This document shows positions 10,871 through 21,500 of a stretch of DNA of 64,000 nt, in pieces. The translations under genes were made by a program, and so were the position numbers. The stretch is taken from the NCBI GenBank assembly GCA_015680685.1, contig MNCI01006679.1:299777-363776 (forward strand), read 5' to 3'. The stretch is from Gnetum montanum. Its lineage: Eukaryota > Streptophyta > Gnetopsida > Gnetales > Gnetaceae. The notes beneath the pieces were generated by a model. It made no database searches. It was not told the DNA's origin and saw only the letters and a program-made list of their open reading frames with translations. Position 1 is the stretch's first letter; each line of letters starts with the position of its first letter.

Positions 10871-11918
10871 CTTCTTCACTGGCCTATGAATCTGTTGCTG
10901 TAATCAAACGACATGTCTTCATCAACCCGCTGCATGAATTCATCACATGGACTCTGACAACATTGCTGCTGCTCAATTTTGTTTGCCTGCTATTGCATGT
11001 GGTGTCTCCATCACATCGGTTGCATCCATGTTTAAAGTGTTAAGCTAACTTATTCAATCATGGTTTTCTTGTCTTCTTGGAGTTGTGTTTGCAGGATGAC
11101 ACCCAGAGGTGTTCGTACACGGATGCACTTCATCACAACAATGAGGTACCACATTGTTCCTAATGCATGTAACTAGGTTAATCAAACCATTCACAAGTAC
11201 ATTCCCAGTTCCCCAAATGTCTCTCATTCCCTAGCATGTACTCTCTACCCTATTCAGTTACACTTCCCATCACCCCAAAACTCTAAACACATGGTTGCCC
11301 ACTGTAACTCTCAAAGCAGTTGCAACACATAGCACAACACATGAAACAGATACAAGCACATGAGCATGAGTATAAAAAATAAAAAAAAGGATAAAAAAAG
11401 GGAAGATAAAAAACAAGAAATCAAACGGCAAAATCCATCACAAGACTCTTGGCGCTTCCCATACAAGCCCAAGGCAGGAAGGTACTTGTCTTGGAAGAAA
11501 ACACTCATGTCTCAAACAATCATGTTGCATCCCATTGCGTGGCTTTGGCTGTTGGACAACGGGTACCCTTTAACACTAAAAAAGGATCCTGTTTCTCCAA
11601 AGAATGCACCACCTCATCACATGGCTTTGGTTGTGACAATGAGTCCTCTTAAGTAGGATACAAGAGTCTCGTTCCTCCAAAGGACGCACATCCCATGCCT
11701 TGGTCCCAAGTCCGCTAGATACTAGCTATTGACAAGGACCAACATGATCTGTTCACACAAGAGCATTCATCTTCCCACAGTTAAATAAAACCATCCCTTC
11801 ATCAATCCCCGATCTTATAATTACAAACCTTCTCCCTATACACCTCAAAACCCCATTTCCCGGTCCCATGTACTTCTAAACACAGTACAATGACATTTGG
11901 CCAAATGCCAAAGAACAA
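10871..11918 (+). other. 3' untranslated region of T1
   Basis: No conserved reading frame is seen. The sequence TTTTCTTGTCTTCTTGGAG then GTTTGCAG at 11,087-11,094 looks like a plant 3' splice acceptor. Similar sites lie at the same relative place in T3 (28,387), T5 (37,974) and T4 (minus, 62,416). Short open frames between 11,300 and 11,660 overlap each other and show no family resemblance. The region runs up to the start of LTR1. Confidence 0.55.
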
Positions 11919-11940
11919 TGCTTGATACCCAGTTGCTCGT

Positions 11941-12019
11941 GGTGTTTTGTACTTATTTCTCAATGCCTCTCAGGTAGATTCCTCCAGGTGTCAACAAAGA
12001 GGGGCCAATGAAACACCAC
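11941..12019 (+). repeat. LTR-head inverted repeat, LTR1
   Basis: GGTGTTTTGTAC on the left is mirrored by CCAATGAAACACC on the right, with TTATTTCTCAA and GTCAACAAAGAGG forming the inner, imperfect stem. The same structure opens LTR2 (23,405-23,479), LTR3 (29,117-29,193), LTR5 (38,688-38,763) and, on the minus strand, LTR4 (61,948-61,871). Confidence 0.7.
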
Positions 12020-12649
12020 AAAATTTTGGCCTAACACTTTTAGACAAGAATCAAGCTAAGTCATGTTGTTGCCCAACATGATTATAGCATGACCAAACTT
12101 GAGAGCCTCTAAAATGGCATGAAATGACATACAATGGAGTGAGCAATGGAGCAAGAAAGGTTTCCCCAAGGCCCATAGGTGATTGCACCAACTTCCGACA
12201 TCCAGAATCAAAAGTTTCATGCTCAAAATGATTGGTTTTGGCTAAGTATAAGTTGGCTACATTTTCAGACGCTTTTCAGCGTAAGGCTCAGCATCACCAA
12301 CTTTTGGAGCCACAAAACTGAGCCAAAATAGGCTAAAATCAAGCATAGGAACCCCCCATGACCTTCACCAAGGTCCCCAGTAGGTACCAGCCTCCATAAA
12401 ATCAAGATTTGGGCCTTAAATGTGCCACTTTGGCTTGGTGACGCTGGGGTTACTTTTCTTATGCTGCTCAGCGTAAGGCTCAGCATCACCAATTTTTGGA
12501 GCCCCGAAACAGAGCCAAAACTACATCTGAATCAGCCCAAATTTGGCACAAAGAACCCTCATGACTCATAGCATGCATATCCACTCTAAAAACTAGTCTC
12601 ACAGGTCAGAAATGGGCTCAAAATGCACTATTTTCATGTCATATGCTGT

Positions 12650-12845
12650 TAGTGACGCTAACACTAACGCTGACGCTGACGTTGATGTTGACGCTGACAC
12701 CGACGTTGATGCTGACGCTGACATTGATGTTGATGCTGACACTGATATTGACATTGATGCTAACATTGACATTGAGGCTTAAGTTGACGCTAACACTGAC
12801 GCTGACTCTGAAGCTAGTGCTGGACGCTGACGCTGACGCTAGAAC
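12650..12845. repeat. GCTGAC-type hexamer repeat in LTR1
   Basis: About 30 imperfect hexamers, GCTGAC, ACTAAC, GTTGAT and relatives, occur in tandem. Both strands are open through it (repetitive Thr-Leu on plus, Val-Ser/Asn on minus), which follows from the six-base period and does not indicate a gene. Confidence 0.85.
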
Positions 12846-13168
12846 AGGCTGTGCACACATCAGAGCCAGATCCATGCATGCTGGAGGCCTTGGCGGAGCA
12901 AAAATAGCACAGATCTGTAGATCCATAGGCCAAACATCCAGATCCACTCTTGTACTTTAACATTCTTTGTACATTTTGCATTTTTTCAACGTATCAAGCT
13001 CTTACGCTGTGGATTACACACATTAGCGTAAGAGATCTTGGTCACGCTGCATGTTGTACGTTGTAACATTTTATGCATCTGGTCAACGCACACACCTGTC
13101 ACCCAATCCAAAGTTTTCTTACCCTGCAGCCACTGATCTCCCAGATCTGAATCTCACGCCTAAAATTG

Positions 13169-13175
13169 TATAAAT
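13169..13175 (+). promoter_or_regulatory. TATA-like box of LTR1
   Basis: GTATAAATCTC lies about 540 bases before the LTR end. LTR2, LTR3, LTR4 and LTR5 each have a TATAAA-type box 510-710 bases from their 3' ends. Confidence 0.5.
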
Positions 13176-13734
13176 CTCTTATTTTTCCACTAGATCGGGG
13201 AGGGGAAAAATCGGAATCTCACACACTTAAGAAATTTGGGCATCAATCTCACACACTGGGGCTGCATACAGACTTGGACACCGTACACCTGCAATCCAAA
13301 ACCTACATCTTCCCAGCATCCGTTCTCATCCATCGGGGCTAAACGTCTACCTTGCAACCAATCCGCAATTGCGTTCTGACTGGTGCACATTTTAATTGTT
13401 TATCAATACAAATGGTTTACATTATTGCCCAGATTTGTGCAATTTACATTATTTTTTCTGTTCACATTTTTCTGTTTTCATTGTTTAAATGTTTTCATTT
13501 GTTTACGTTTAGTCTTTTTCTGCATTCGTTTACATATAACCCAACGTGCCACGATTGCGTACGTTTGGCGAAGTCCTCGTTTGATCCATGTGCAGACCAT
13601 TCAAGGAACTCTGCCTTCTTTTTTTTTCAGCAGGCCCTTGGGTGAAGGTAGGGTCTTACTATTTCATCCGTAGATCTCTCGGTGTTTGTTCATTCCAGCC
13701 TCTTACCAATGATTTCAAATGGTACACACTTTTC

Positions 13735-14346
13735 AGTCAGGAGATTCTGTAACCTTTACCTGCTCTTTGAACCTGGCATAGGCCTCAGAAGCATTGATGG
13801 AATTTACGAATTCTTTATATGTAAATGCCTCCACAGTAGCATCTTCATACAGTTTACGATGGGTGGCATTTTCCCGTTTATACATATGTTTATGGTTTTT
13901 CTAGGACTGCCTCCATTTGTAAACTTTGGCATTGAAATCTTTCAAATATTGACACTTCTGGGCTAGCAAGTCCATCTGCATCCACTGTTCTATTATTTTG
14001 CGGGTGGCCTCAACATTTTGACACGTAATTTTCCAAAACCTGGCGTAGTCTATCATAGTCATGCACTAGTCCTCATTGTTAGTGTCACGAGCTATGAGGA
14101 ACTCATTCCTCGACTTGAGATCCTGCACCTCAGTGCTCAGGTTGGCCTTCTCTTCCTCATCTTTTTGGACCCATTTCCACAGGTCCTTGTTAGCATTCTT
14201 ATACTCTCATAGGGAGCATGCCAAGTGCAAAGCACATTTGTAAGCCTCGTCGTATGCATGATGAGACACCTTGGTCACTTCAGGCGGGAGTGTAGACAGG
14301 ACATCAACTTTTAAAGGTCGTGCCAGGTCCCATTTGAATCAAGAGG
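13735..14346 (-). pseudogene. Antisense gene of T2, coiled-coil-like exon
   Basis: From an acceptor-like ..GGAAG at 14,348-14,347 the minus strand reads FKWDLARPLKV, then LPPEVTKV, KDLWKWVQKDEEEKANLS, STEVQDLKSRNEFL, RKIIEQWMQMD and KLYEDATVEAF. Three or four in-frame TGA/TAG codons interrupt it; one TAG sits where Gln (CAG) would fit. The charged heptad-like pattern suggests a coiled coil. T5 preserves the same pattern on its minus strand near 32,020-32,570 (LPPEV, KYLEETIEQCKMELF, AYKIFEK), so selection once acted on this frame. It ends at TGA near 13,735, close to LTR1. No known family is recognised. Confidence 0.6.
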
Positions 14347-14450
14347 CTTCCATGACACAGAGAGCATACCAGTTGCATTAGCATAGCAAAAGTAGAAAAC
14401 TCAAGGAATTGTAGCATATCAATGCAAGAGCATCTAATACTACTACTTAC

Positions 14451-14564
14451 CCACGTTAGGGTCCACCTTCTGAAGATGACTGATCATGTCATCGATGATC
14501 CCCTGCATGAATGCGAATTTGTCAGGGATCTCAGCCCATGATTCCATGTGAATCAAAGGAGGTC
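14451..14564 (-). pseudogene. Antisense gene of T2, 114-nt exon
   Basis: The exon is bounded by an acceptor (GATGCTACAG ending at 14,565) and a canonical donor (GTAAGT at 14,450-14,445) on the minus strand. It encodes PPLIHMESWAEIPDKFAFM and then QGIIDDMISHLQKVDPNV without a stop. T5 has a matching exon near 32,740-32,850 reading VKPWVEVPDKMEFMHEV and then AKYIIN. Conservation of WxEVPDK across two diverged copies, together with splice sites at both ends, is the strongest evidence that this is a real spliced protein gene. Confidence 0.7.
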
Positions 14565-14657
14565 CTGTAGCATCAATAGTAGCACCTATCACATAACTAA
14601 ATATGTCAGAAATGGCTGAAATGAGTTATAACAAGGTAGACATATTGCCAAACTCAC

Positions 14658-14987
14658 CAGCGTTTGATTGCGGTCTTCCTTCTTGTTGATGCAAAACGAT
14701 GGCAGTAGCTTGGCTAGAGGTTCCTGCCGGGTCCCTACAAACCTCTTCTTCATGTGCTGGTGCCTTTCCTTTTAAGAAACTAGCATATTTTTTATTCAAG
14801 GGAGACTCCTCTTCATCAGTAGGATGATTCTCCCTAATAACAAGAGCCCCTGCTTTAGTGGCAAGAACTCCCCTCCTTTTGACTGGGGTCCTTCTCTCTG
14901 AGACTGGGGCCTCCATGTCTTTATTCATTGTCCCTATCTTAAGGGCCAACACCTCTTTTTTGCCTGCTTCTTCTTCCTCTTCTTCTT
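14658..14987 (-). pseudogene. Antisense gene of T2, 330-nt exon
   Basis: The minus-strand acceptor GACTACTAG ends at 14,988 and the donor GTGAGT lies at 14,657-14,652. The 110-codon frame has no stop. It starts with a run of glutamates followed by AGKKEVLALKIGTMNKD and contains ERRTPVKRRGVLATKAG and NHPTDEEES. It is charged and probably disordered, with basic patches. The split codon at the 3' end joins in frame to the exon at 14,564. I do not recognise the family. Confidence 0.6.
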
Positions 14988-15119
14988 CTAGTAGTCAAGA
15001 AACATGTTTGCATTAGCTCAAGACAAGTTAGCCTAAGGTAGGTGCTATGCTACGCTACACCGCCTAGCGTAGCATAGCATAGTAGACAATAACAAAGTAG
15101 GCATTAAACGAAAGTGTTT

Positions 15120-16174
15120 ATAGATAGAGGGTTGCGTCCTCTGTAATTTAAGTTGTAGTCTCCATCCCTCCTCTTTCTCCATGTGAAGGGTTTCTTTAAC
15201 TAGAGGAGGCCTCTTTCGCCGCAACTTGTTGGCCGCAGTCTTAGCTATGAGATGTTCCCCCTGTGACACGCTACTGTCTACAACGGGGGATGTCTCTCCT
15301 ATTCTATCCTAGCCACAAACGTTGCGGGCCACCCAATCCTTAGTAGTTATAGAGAATGACTCCCCAACTATCTCTGGGGGATCTTGGGCTTGGGTGATTT
15401 GAAGGATCTAGCGGATCCAAGGTCTGGAAATCTAGTTGCGATTTCTCATGACCCAGACTCCATTCTCCTAAACCACTAGGAACTCCGCAAATCTCTTTAG
15501 GAAGGCTATGTAAAAAGCATAATGGATATTGAAATGGGACTCCATTTTCTTACGGAGCCCCAAGATTTTGATCTGCAAGCATTTACATAGAAATCCGGCT
15601 CAGTTGTAATGGGCCCCCTTCTCCATAACTTCGCGCATCACCCATGCCTGCTCGATCCTCATGACCTTCCCTTGGGAGAGCAGCTAGGGGAATGCATGAG
15701 CACAAAAGATAGGGTAAACCCCCTTGGCGGGTTCTCCTTTAAGATTCTCCATGGGGAGCCCCTTTCACTCCTTGGCAAGCCCTAACCACTCTTGGATGTC
15801 CTTCTTCTGAAGGATCAACTCCATCTTGGACTTTGACCCTATGAGGACACCATTGGCAAGGACACCAAAGAGGTCCATGAATAGCTAGTCATTGATTTCA
15901 ATGACCACCTGTACATCATGTACGCGCATGCGGAAGTAGCTCGCCTTGTTAGAAAAGGAGTCGACTAGGGAGAGCATCTCGGCAGCAGGGATGTTTGGAT
16001 TCGGGGCCAGGAAGAGATCCATAAGCCCAACCTTTTGGATGTTCTAGACTAGGGAGTCCAAGGCTATGCCATTTATCCAGCGTTGTCTCATCTCTACTTC
16101 TCCATACTTGAAGTAGATATTCGTTCCCTGTGTCTCGGTGGTTACCACCATTACCTCTTGGGGCTTCTTTGCCC
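15120..16174 (-). pseudogene. Antisense gene of T2, long exon of about 350 codons
   Basis: The acceptor AAACTGTTGTAG ends at 16,175. A single minus-strand frame then runs from GAKKPQEVMVVTTETQ through FKYGEVEMRQRWINGIAL, NPNIPAAEMLSLVDSF, VYPIFCAHAFP, GKVMRIEQAWVMREVME and DWVARNVCG to TAANKLRRKRPPLVKET. About nine in-frame stops occur, several of them TAG or TGA where Gln or Trp would fit, and there are no frameshifts. The frame seems to end near 15,120, but I see no clear donor. The protein is mostly helical in character and its family is unknown to me. It is probably the core of the antisense product. Confidence 0.55.
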
Positions 16175-16289
16175 CTACAACAGTTTTAGCAAAAAAAAAA
16201 CATTTAGCATAAAAACGCAGAAAATTCAAAAACTTCAAAGACACTTAAGCATCCAACACTTACTGTTTGGCCTACTAGGTCTGTACGGT

Positions 16290-16500
16290 AATGGGAACTA
16301 TGAAAGACTAATAAGAACTTGTTCAACAGTGGTCGATTCAAAGGGTTCTGCCCACCCCTCATCCATCCAACCAGACCCCTTGCATTGATCGTAGGGAATG
16401 GGGAACAAGTGTTGGTAGGAGTGGTATTCACCCCCGTATTGACCAATCACACCTGCACGCAGGGCATAGTAGACAATGGTATCCATGTCTTAGTCAAAAG
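16290..16500 (-). pseudogene. Antisense gene of T2, short exon
   Basis: A minus-strand acceptor-like TTTTTGCTACCAG near 16,535 is followed by a frame reading MDTIVYYALRAGVIGQYGG, HLFPIPYDQCKGSGWMDE and WAEPFESTTVEQVL, open between about 16,490 and 16,300. A TAA precedes the Met in frame. Exon limits are uncertain. It sits between the FCP1-like exon and the long exon and has the same orientation. Confidence 0.4.
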
Positions 16501-16805
16501 ACCCGGTCAGTCATGAACCCCATCCTTATTGATGTAGAACCTGGTAGCAAAAACATACTGTTAGCATTTGGATAATATGGAAAGTGTCGCACAACACAAT
16601 GGAACAAGGTTATAAAAAAGCCACCTGCCAACACAATAGATAGTTCCTTGTGGATTCTAGAAGCGCGTTACCATATGATGTGCGATGAATAGTGTGTTGT
16701 AAGAATGGTAGTAGCTGTATTCAGGCATATCCCAAATCCAGGCTAAACACCTCAACCCTATTGGGCATTGACTAGATCCTTCTCCCTGCCTACTCATGAC
16801 TACCT

Positions 16806-16914
16806 CATCCATTAGAAATCTCAGGATGCCCCATCCGTTAGAAATATCATGACTGTCCCATCCGTTAGAAATCTCATGACTACCCCATTTGTTAGAAATC
16901 TCAGGATGCCCCGG
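16806..16914. repeat. Four 27-bp tandem units next to the FCP1-like exon
   Basis: CCATCCGTTAGAAATCTCATG followed by ACTAC or ATGCC repeats four times with a few substitutions. On the minus strand the repeat stays in frame with the preceding exon, giving RFLTNG / RFLTDG / IFLTDG-type repeats, so it may have expanded inside coding sequence. Confidence 0.8.
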
Positions 16915-17154
16915 CTTGCCCTTGGCAATATGGCTTTAGTTATGACAACTGCCTCTTCCTCCTCCAAGTATGACCAAACAATCACACTAAAGTGTTGGAG
17001 GAGGTATTGCAGGAACTCCTGTGCTCCTTCCTTGAACCATAACCCCTGCTCCCCCACATGTATACTGGGAGGAGGAGCATTGGCCATGGGTCTGCTTATG
17101 TGACACAAGACCCCTGTAATTTCCAAGACGATCAGAATGGGCTTTAGCCCCATC
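16915..17154 (-). pseudogene. Antisense gene of T2, exon resembling an FCP1/NIF-type HAD domain
   Basis: The minus-strand acceptor TTGTATTGTGCAG ends at 17,155. The exon encodes KPILIVLEITGVLCHISRP, then LWFKEGAQEFLQYLL and QHFSVIVWSYLEEEEAVVI, with no stop for 80 codons. Plant FCP1-homology (NLI-interacting factor-like, HAD superfamily) proteins typically have a short hydrophobic strand with D-x-[DN]-G-x-L, then a RP..xEFL..xxxxFxVxxWSS segment. The resemblance covers both blocks in the right order. The nucleophile Asp is Glu here (VLEITG), so phosphatase activity would be unlikely. This is a judgement by eye; a profile search would be decisive. Confidence 0.45.
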
Positions 17155-17690
17155 CTGCACAATACAACCAGCAAGCATTAGCATCATGTCTAAGTGCAAT
17201 ACGTACGCAACATAGCAATTCCTAGCAGCTCATGCATATAGCTTAGCATAACCCTCTTCCTGCACATAGCATGGCAAGAACATAAAAGCGCTAGCATAGC
17301 AAAAATGGCCTAGCGTGGCAACAAAGCAATTAATCCTAATAGAGCGATTAACAATATGCCTTAGCAAAACATGTGTCACACTATTGCATCGCACATGGCC
17401 GAGCTCTCCTAAGGATTCTACACTACACCATTCAAAAGCTAAGTAACTTAAATTGTCTAAACCCCTGCGGTTATGAAAACCATGGTGGTGACGGTTTAAG
17501 TGACCTTATATGCACCGATGGCATAGTGTTTATGCATCCGCCATGGCCGAAACGGCAACAGCGGCGATGCAAAGGCCAAAATAACATGATAACAAAAAAC
17601 ATAGATGACTAAGACTAGAATACACAATGAAAGCAGAAAACAAGAATGGTAACAAAGTCGTGAAAAAATAGAGGAAGCATAGTAGCCTAC

Positions 17691-17809
17691 CGGGTCAATG
17701 GCGTGTCCTCCCATGATGCGACGTGCACTTGTGTCACGCACCCTAGGGTTTTCTTCACCTCCTCGACCTTTGTGAGTGCCATTTGAGTGTGTTCCTTCTT
17801 AGGAGCCAT
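17691..17809 (-). pseudogene. Antisense gene of T2, first exon
   Basis: ATG at 17,809 on the minus strand opens MAPKKEHTQMALTKVEEVKK followed by TLGCVTQVHVASWEDTPLT without a stop, up to a donor-like G|GTAGGC at 17,690-17,685. The basic, lysine-rich start resembles the T1 start at 6,088. The stretch between this exon and 17,154 has no recognised exon. The 340 bases upstream (17,810-18,150) hold only a short AT-rich region and no clear promoter. Confidence 0.5.
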
Positions 17810-18149
17810 CGTCCTACTTGTAGATTCCCCCTCTTCACTATGCAAAATAAATCTCCTTGCTCATTGTTAGCAGAAATCGCTCCACACTCCGCAATCGCCT
17901 TGTGCTCCGAATATGGGCTCTGCGCTCTTACGGTAATCTAGAATGGCAAGGTTACTAGGGTTTAATCCCTATTTATCGTCGCAATGGTAAGAAAGGGAAA
18001 CTTGCTGCTCTCTCTCTCCGTTTAATGTGGAGTGCATCGTATAGCATAGCATGCTCTCCATGACATCGTAGCACTATTGGCATTAAAACCTTGACATGCT
18101 TCAAAAAAACTGTTTTCTTTCCCCAAAAATAAAAAATATATTTGTTTTT

Positions 18150-18460
18150 GTTATAGGTCTGAAAAGACCTTAAACTAGCAACCTCAACAATCATAGCATT
18201 ACTAGTCTGAAAAGACCTTAAACTAGCAATCCTAGTGTAGTTGCACCTTTAACAGTTCCGAAAGAGACCTTAAACTAGCAGTTTCGACTTGTTATATGTT
18301 CACAGTCCGCAATGATGTTAAACTAGTAGTTTCACACTTTCACATTGGCAGTCTCGTAATTTCTAGCAGTTTCACATTTTCATGTAAGTAGTTTGCATTT
18401 TTTTTAACAAGCTTCACACTCTTATGCCTTGGTGGTCTGCCATGACCTTAAACTGGCAAG
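18150..18460 (+). repeat. 30-bp array preceding RT of T2
   Basis: Units carry the core GTCTGAAAAGACCTTAAACTAGCAA or GTCCGCAATGATGTTAAACTAG, with irregular T-rich linkers. It occupies the same place relative to RT as the array at 6,685-6,862. Confidence 0.85.
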
Positions 18461-18549
18461 CCTTTAATCTTTATATGATCATACTTTGCTAGTTGCATCT
18501 CATCGCTATTTTGCAAATTTTCATTATACAAAATCACTGCCAACAGGTG

Positions 18550-18582
18550 CCTCTTAACTAGGCTTTCATCTCATTTTGGTAG
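18550..18582 (+). promoter_or_regulatory. Candidate splice acceptor before RT (T2)
   Basis: GGCTTTCATCTCATTTTGGTAG ends at 18,582. The next base is in frame with pol, and the first exon codons read VEKNMEIHHN. Position matches the T1 and T5 candidates. Confidence 0.45.
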
Positions 18583-21500
18583 GTTGAGAAAAATATGGAA
18601 ATCCATCACAATCTCTCCATGCCCTTAATGTTAGCAGGACCACATGGCAAGCTTGCAAGACAATTGAACCTCGACCTAATCAACTGGGGGTCAACCATAG
18701 CTAGAACTGTAGTAGCCTTAGATGCATCCCCTGAATGGCCCGAGCACCTGGTCCAAACCCTAGACTTAGAGGTCGAGGGTGTAACCAAGGATCCTCTCGT
18801 TGAAACGCCTATGACCACGTCCAAGGGGGAGGTAAAAATGTTAAAACTTGGCTCCCTTCTAGATGCACAAACATATGAAAGCATAGCCAAGATTTTACAA
18901 GACAACATCAATGTCTTCACATGGTTGTACAGTGACATGCCGGGTCTAGATCCGTGGCTGATACAACACAACATCGTCCTAGACATGCAGATGAAGGCAG
19001 TCAAGCAGAAGGCTCAAAAAGTTAAGCCTGAAATCGTGCTAGCCATAAGGGATTTAATCACCAAGCTATACCAAGTTGGTTTCATCCGTGCAGTTGACTA
19101 CTCAGAATGGGTGTCCAACATTGTTGTGGTTTTGAAGAAAGTGGGAGGAATACAAATCTATATAGACTTCTAGGATGCGAACAATGCAATGATCAAAGAC
19201 GATTTTCCACTTCCAAAGATCGATCAACTTATCGACACCACGGCTGGTCATGCTCTGTTATCCTTCATGGATGGTTTCTCCAGATACAACCAAATCCACA
19301 TTAACCTAGAGCATTAGCTAACAACAACCTTCATGACCCCATGGGGTACCTTTTGCTAAACCATGATGCCTTTCAGGCTTAAGAATGTTGGAACAACCTA
19401 CCAGCGAGCCATGACCTACATTTTCAGCGACTATATTCTAGAAATATTAAATGACTACATGGATGATATAGCAGTCAAGTCCAAAGAGGTAGCTAATCAC
19501 CCACGTGATCTAGGGGTAGTCCTTAAGTGCTATCAAATGCACAACTTATGCCTCAATCCTAAGAAGTGCATCTTCAGGGTGAAAACTGGGTGCATGTTAG
19601 GGTTCGTAGTATGAAAGGCTAGAATATGGGTGGACCCTGACAAAGTTAAGACCATTGTCAACCTGGAACCTCCCACAAACCTTAAGGAGTTACGTGGGTT
19701 GTAAGGTAAGGTGCAATTCATTCAAAGGTTTATAGCAAGGTTAATTGACAAGTTACACCCCATGCAACATCTTCTAAAGAAAGGGGTTAACTTCGAATGG
19801 ACAACCTAGTGTCAACATGCCTTTGACGACCTAAAGAAGGAGCTTTTACACCTCCCAATTGTGCATCTACCATAGAGGGGTAAATCCTTCTTCATCTACC
19901 TTTCCACCTTTGATGCACCTATCGCGGCACTGCTATGTCAGAAATGAGACGACAGATATGAGATACCAGCGTATTATCTGAGCCATGCACTAATAGCACA
20001 TGAGGAGAAATATAACGAAGTGGAGAGAAATTTTCTCACCTTAGTGTTTGCACTAAAAAAGTCGAGGCACTACCTATTCCGCAGTACAACTAACATCATT
20101 TGCAAAAGCAACATACTCCGGGCTATCACTAACAACCTATACGAAAGTAGTCGTATAGCCCGATGGAAGGCAATAACCACGAAGTTCGATTTACACTATG
20201 TAAGTCAATCATTGAAGAAGGGTCAAGCCATAGCGACCCAACTCATAGCCTCGCCCGTCAATGACCAGGCAACCATAGACCCAAAATTCCCAAACAAACA
20301 CGTTAGTAATATCAACATCATCCCATCTCATCTTGAAGCTACCTTACACTTCGATGGTGCCTTGACCATGTGAGGAGGTAGTGCAGCTACCGTCAACATG
20401 TTCCCCTCTGGGAAAATGCATCCATCTACTTATCATTTTACATTCCCTTGCACCAACAATGTGGCAGAGTATGAGGGGTTACTCAGAGGCCTCTTAACTT
20501 CCCAAGCACTATGCATACAACACCTAGCAATCTGCAGTGATTCACAACTAGTTGTGAATTAAATCACCAAGGTCTATCCCTACAAAGCTACGCATCTACA
20601 ACCTTATTGTGATCTGGAAAAGATCCTGCTTAAGTAATTTGCAACCACAGATGTGCAACACATGCCACGTAATGAGAATACCATGGTAGATGCCTTAGCC
20701 ACCCTATCATTAAACATTCCACCACATTCGATTGCAAGTATGTCAACCTCGATTATCGAATGTACTGAGCCTATCACTCAAGTGGGACACATGGCCTCTA
20801 TCAACACTACAGATACCCAGGAGTGGTACGCCAACATTAAAGCCTACCTACAACATAGCAAACCCCTAGGTGGATTGACATCTACCCAGAGAGATGCAAT
20901 CCGTAATCGTGCTTAGCAATACGTGCTCATGGGGAATGATGCCCTGTGCCGATGTTCCTACAATGGGATATTGCTAGCATGCATGGGTGGGAAGTAGGTG
21001 TAGAAGGTAGTTAATGAAGTGCATGAGGGATTATGTGGTGGACACATAGCACCTAGGGATATGGTTGTGAAAATTAGATGCCTAGGGTACTACTGGCCCC
21101 ACATGAAGCATGACTGCCTATCCAATGTTAGGACGTGTGACATGTGCCAGAGATACGCAAATCTCATACATGTCTCACCCACAGACCTGCACCCAACACA
21201 GATCACCTGGCCCTTCCAATGATGTAGACTAGACCTCATAGGGCCTATCACACCTAAGTACTTCACAGGGCATAGTTTCATTATCACCGCCACTGAGTAT
21301 TTTACTAAGTGTGTGGAGGCTATCCCCCTGAGGAAGACGACATCTCAGCAAATCTTCCACTTCATCCTGGATAACATCGTAACGAGATTTGGGCTTCCAA
21401 TGACTATTGTGACCAACAATGGGCCACAGTTCAGTAGTATGGAAACCAAAACCTTTTGCAGCAATCTAGGCATCAAGCAATCATTCTCCGCCCCATATTA

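Larger units (their letters stand above)
11919..13712 (+). mobile_element. Tat-family LTR1
   Basis: The proposed start is TGCTTGATAC at 11,919. The conserved LTR-head inverted repeat follows at 11,941-12,019. A TATA-like box is at 13,169, and an end region (13,570-13,712) aligns with the ends of LTR2 and LTR3 through CGTTTGATC..CAGACCATT and GATCTCTCGGTGTT. The last 15-20 bases, including the usual TACA terminus, are missing, so the junction with T2 looks deleted. Internal palindromes include CTTACGCT...AGCGTAAG at about 12,999-13,030. The LTR serves both as 3' LTR of T1 and 5' LTR of T2 in the chain. Confidence 0.65.

Noticed and set aside
11311-11656. Overlapping frames of 65-98 codons after the T1 array
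   Set aside because: They overlap on both strands, are partly lysine-rich low complexity and are not conserved in T3 or T4.
12639-12960. Opposed open frames of about 100 codons in LTR1
   Set aside because: They are products of the hexamer repeat; both strands are open for the same reason and the peptides are low complexity.
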